NCBI RefSeq assembly: GCF_009908285.1
Contig: NZ_JAAARM010000019.1
Coordinates: forward strand, 62,001-126,000
Source of the DNA: Pseudomonas sp. Fl4BN1
GTDB lineage: Bacteria > Pseudomonadota > Gammaproteobacteria > Pseudomonadales > Pseudomonadaceae
DNA: 64,000 nucleotides
Direction of reading: 5' to 3'
Translations under genes and position numbers: made by a program
Shown here: piece by piece, positions 62,637 to 64,000 of the stretch
Position numbering within the stretch: position 1 is the first letter of the stretch
Layout: the number at the start of each line of letters is the position of its first letter
The notes under the pieces: generated by a model
Seen by the model: the letters and a program-made list of their open reading frames with translations, nothing else
What the model was told of the DNA's origin: nothing
Databases searched by the model: none

Positions 62637-63875
62637 ATGCCCAGCCAAGACCCTCTGCTGCTCCGTCACCACCGCCCGTTCATCGCCTTCTGGCTAGCTC
62701 GAATCTTCACCGCCAGCGGGTTCCAGATGCTCACCGTGGCCATCGGCTGGAACCTCTATCAACTGACCGGCAACGTGCTCGACCTGGGCCTGGTAGGGCT
62801 GGTGGAATTCGCGCCACGGGTGCTGTTCATGCTGCACACCGGGCATGTGGCCGACCGCTACGACCGGCGCCGCGTGGCGGCAATCTGTCAGTCACTGCAG
62901 GCCTTGATTGCCCTGGCGCTGGCCATCGGCAGCCTGACCGACAATGTCACCCGGGAGATGATCTTCATCCTGGCCTTCCTGCTCGGTGGCGCCCGCTCGT
63001 TCGAAATGCCCACCACCCAGGCCTTGCTGCCGAGCCTTGTGCCCAGTGCACTGTTTCCCCGGGCGGTGGCCGCGGCGCAATCGGCGCAACAGTCAGCGAC
63101 CATCGTCGCCCCGGCACTGGGCGGATTGCTGTATGCCTTCGGCAGCGTCTGGGTCTACGGCCCGACCGTGGCGCTCTATGTGATTGCCTGCCTGCTGATG
63201 CTCAACCTGCCGGCCCGGCAGACTCCACTGAGCAAGGGCAAGGCCACCCTGGATTCATTGCTGGCGGGGGTTCGCTTCATCCGCAGCCGCCCGGACATCC
63301 TCGGCGCCATTTCCCTGGACCTGTTCGCCGTGTTGCTGGGGGGCGCCACTGCACTCTTGCCGGTGTTCGCCAAGGACATCCTGTTGACCGGGCCCTGGGG
63401 CCTGGGGCTGCTGCGTTCGGCGCCGGCAGTAGGCGCCTTGCTGATGTCACTGTGGCTGGCGCGTTTCAGCGTCGAGCGCAAGGTCGGGCGGGTGATGTTC
63501 ACTGCGGTCGGGGTGTTTGGCGTCGCCACCATCGCCTTCGGCCTGTCCACCTCGTTCTGGTTTTCCCTGGCAGTGCTGGTGGTGCTGGGGGCGGCGGACA
63601 TGATCAGCATGGTGATCCGCGCCTCCTTCGTGCAGCTGGAAACCCCGGACGAAATGCGCGGCCGGGTCAGTGCGGTGAACGGCCTGTTCATCGGCGCTTC
63701 GAATCAGCTGGGGGAATTTGAATCCGGGCTGACCGCCCACTGGTTCGGCACGGTGCCGGCGGTGGTGCTGGGCGGGGTCGGTACGCTGCTGGTGACCGGG
63801 GTCTGGATCAAGCTGTTCCCGACCCTGGCCCAGCGTGACCGGATGATCGAGCGGGTCGAGCAATCCAAGGCCTGA
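62637..63875 (+). CDS. MFS transporter (EntS/MFS_3-like exporter)
   Basis: A 412-residue transporter with 12 predicted helices. It starts MPSQDPLLLRHHRPFIAFWL followed by ARIFTASGFQMLTVAIGW, then GLVEFAPRVLFMLHTGHVAD and RYDRRRV, the loop motif DRYDRRR of the MFS. This arrangement is typical of the MFS_3/EntS group (siderophore or drug efflux). Substrate cannot be told. ATG 62637 is favoured because the conserved N-terminus begins there; the 300-base open extension upstream does not look like protein. No strong ribosome site is visible. Confidence 0.82.
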   Translation: MPSQDPLLLRHHRPFIAFWLARIFTASGFQMLTVAIGWNLYQLTGNVLDLGLVGLVEFAPRVLFMLHTGHVADRYDRRRVAAICQSLQALIALALAIGSLTDNVTREMIFILAFLLGGARSFEMPTTQALLPSLVPSALFPRAVAAAQSAQQSATIVAPALGGLLYAFGSVWVYGPTVALYVIACLLMLNLPARQTPLSKGKATLDSLLAGVRFIRSRPDILGAISLDLFAVLLGGATALLPVFAKDILLTGPWGLGLLRSAPAVGALLMSLWLARFSVERKVGRVMFTAVGVFGVATIAFGLSTSFWFSLAVLVVLGAADMISMVIRASFVQLETPDEMRGRVSAVNGLFIGASNQLGEFESGLTAHWFGTVPAVVLGGVGTLLVTGVWIKLFPTLAQRDRMIERVEQSKA

Positions 63876-63898
63876 AGCCGCGCCGGGCAGGCGCGGCC
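63876..63898 (+). terminator. Hairpin after the MFS gene
   Basis: GCCGCGCC, GGGCA loop, GGCGCGGC just after the stop. No T run, so a weak terminator call; it lies between two convergent genes. Confidence 0.45.
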
Positions 63899-63909
63899 AG
63901 GTTCAAGCG

Positions 63910-64000
63910 TCAGTGGCTGGGCTGAGCCTCAGCACAGGCTCGCCATTTCGCCGCCTCCAGCAGGTCGCAACCATCCTGGGTCAGTACATAGAGCACGTCG
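63910..64000 (-). CDS. C-terminal end of an unidentified gene (runs off the window)
   Basis: The minus strand reads DVLYVLTQDGCDLLEAAKWR followed by ACAEAQPSH and a stop at 63910. The 29 visible codons have Pseudomonas-like codon use and an amphipathic character, so it is probably a true 3' end, convergent with the MFS gene. Nothing identifies the protein. Confidence 0.5.
   Translation of the reverse strand, partial: DVLYVLTQDGCDLLEAAKWRACAEAQPSH

Overview
The window is a gene-dense, high-GC stretch of a Pseudomonas chromosome. It most resembles the P. fluorescens/protegens/chlororaphis group. The evidence is the gene order (clpB-pgeF-rluD | bamD | pilR | thiO | minor pilins | ispH-fkpB-lspA-ileS-ribF | murJ | rpsT | proB-obgE-rpmA-rplU | ispB, then morA-glyA, mapZ, radA-ankB-katB-mscL-fpr-rlmG and cioAB), the Pseudomonas-type REP repeats ending in GTAGGAGC, and small families such as PP0621 that I know mainly from this genus. 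I see no tRNA, rRNA, CRISPR array, prophage, insertion sequence or integrase. Species-level assignment is inference.

Layout. 1-3155 (minus): 5' two thirds of clpB behind a sigma-32-like promoter, then pgeF and rluD overlapping by an ATGA. 3306-4686 (plus): bamD and a small membrane zinc-ribbon protein. 4687-11153: a reduced type IV pilus minor-pilin locus. pilR is intact, but pilS is absent from its usual place. thiO, pilE, pilX, pilW and pilV are intact. pilY1 is a 135-codon miniature, pilY2 is missing, one FimT/FimU-type pilin gene is a pseudogene, and another lies on the opposite strand facing ispH. 11154-23060: housekeeping genes for isoprenoid synthesis, lipoprotein maturation, Ile-tRNA synthesis, flavin and lipid II export, proline synthesis, and ribosomal proteins L27, L21 and S20 with the Obg GTPase. 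23440-35915: ispB and a run of small conserved genes, among them a Fur-box-controlled small protein, two FKBP/zinc-ribbon proteins, a Lon-like protease with an altered P-loop, several envelope proteins of unknown function and a GreA/B-like factor. 35922-44791: gdhA, ettA, the large c-di-GMP enzyme morA, and glyA.

45082-51319: carboxylate uptake. A DctA-type symporter is followed by two GntR/FCD regulators, with two identical GGTAAGACC operator-like sites flanking its promoter. Next to it is the cstA-yjiX-yjiA trio known from pyruvate/peptide uptake. 51606-59236: mapZ (PilZ adaptor), an unknown secreted protein, radA, ankB-katB, mscL, fpr and rlmG. 59390-62123: cyanide-insensitive oxidase genes cioA-cioB and a 55-residue DUF2474 protein, with an ANR/FNR-type box upstream. 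62637-63875: an MFS exporter, then the 3' end of an unidentified gene.

Most of the window is ordinary core genome. The parts that deserve a second look are the decaying and rearranged pilus locus with its mini-PilY1, the katB leader whose Shine-Dalgarno lies inside a nested stem, the paired GntR operators at dctA, and the atypical P-loop of the Lon-like protease.
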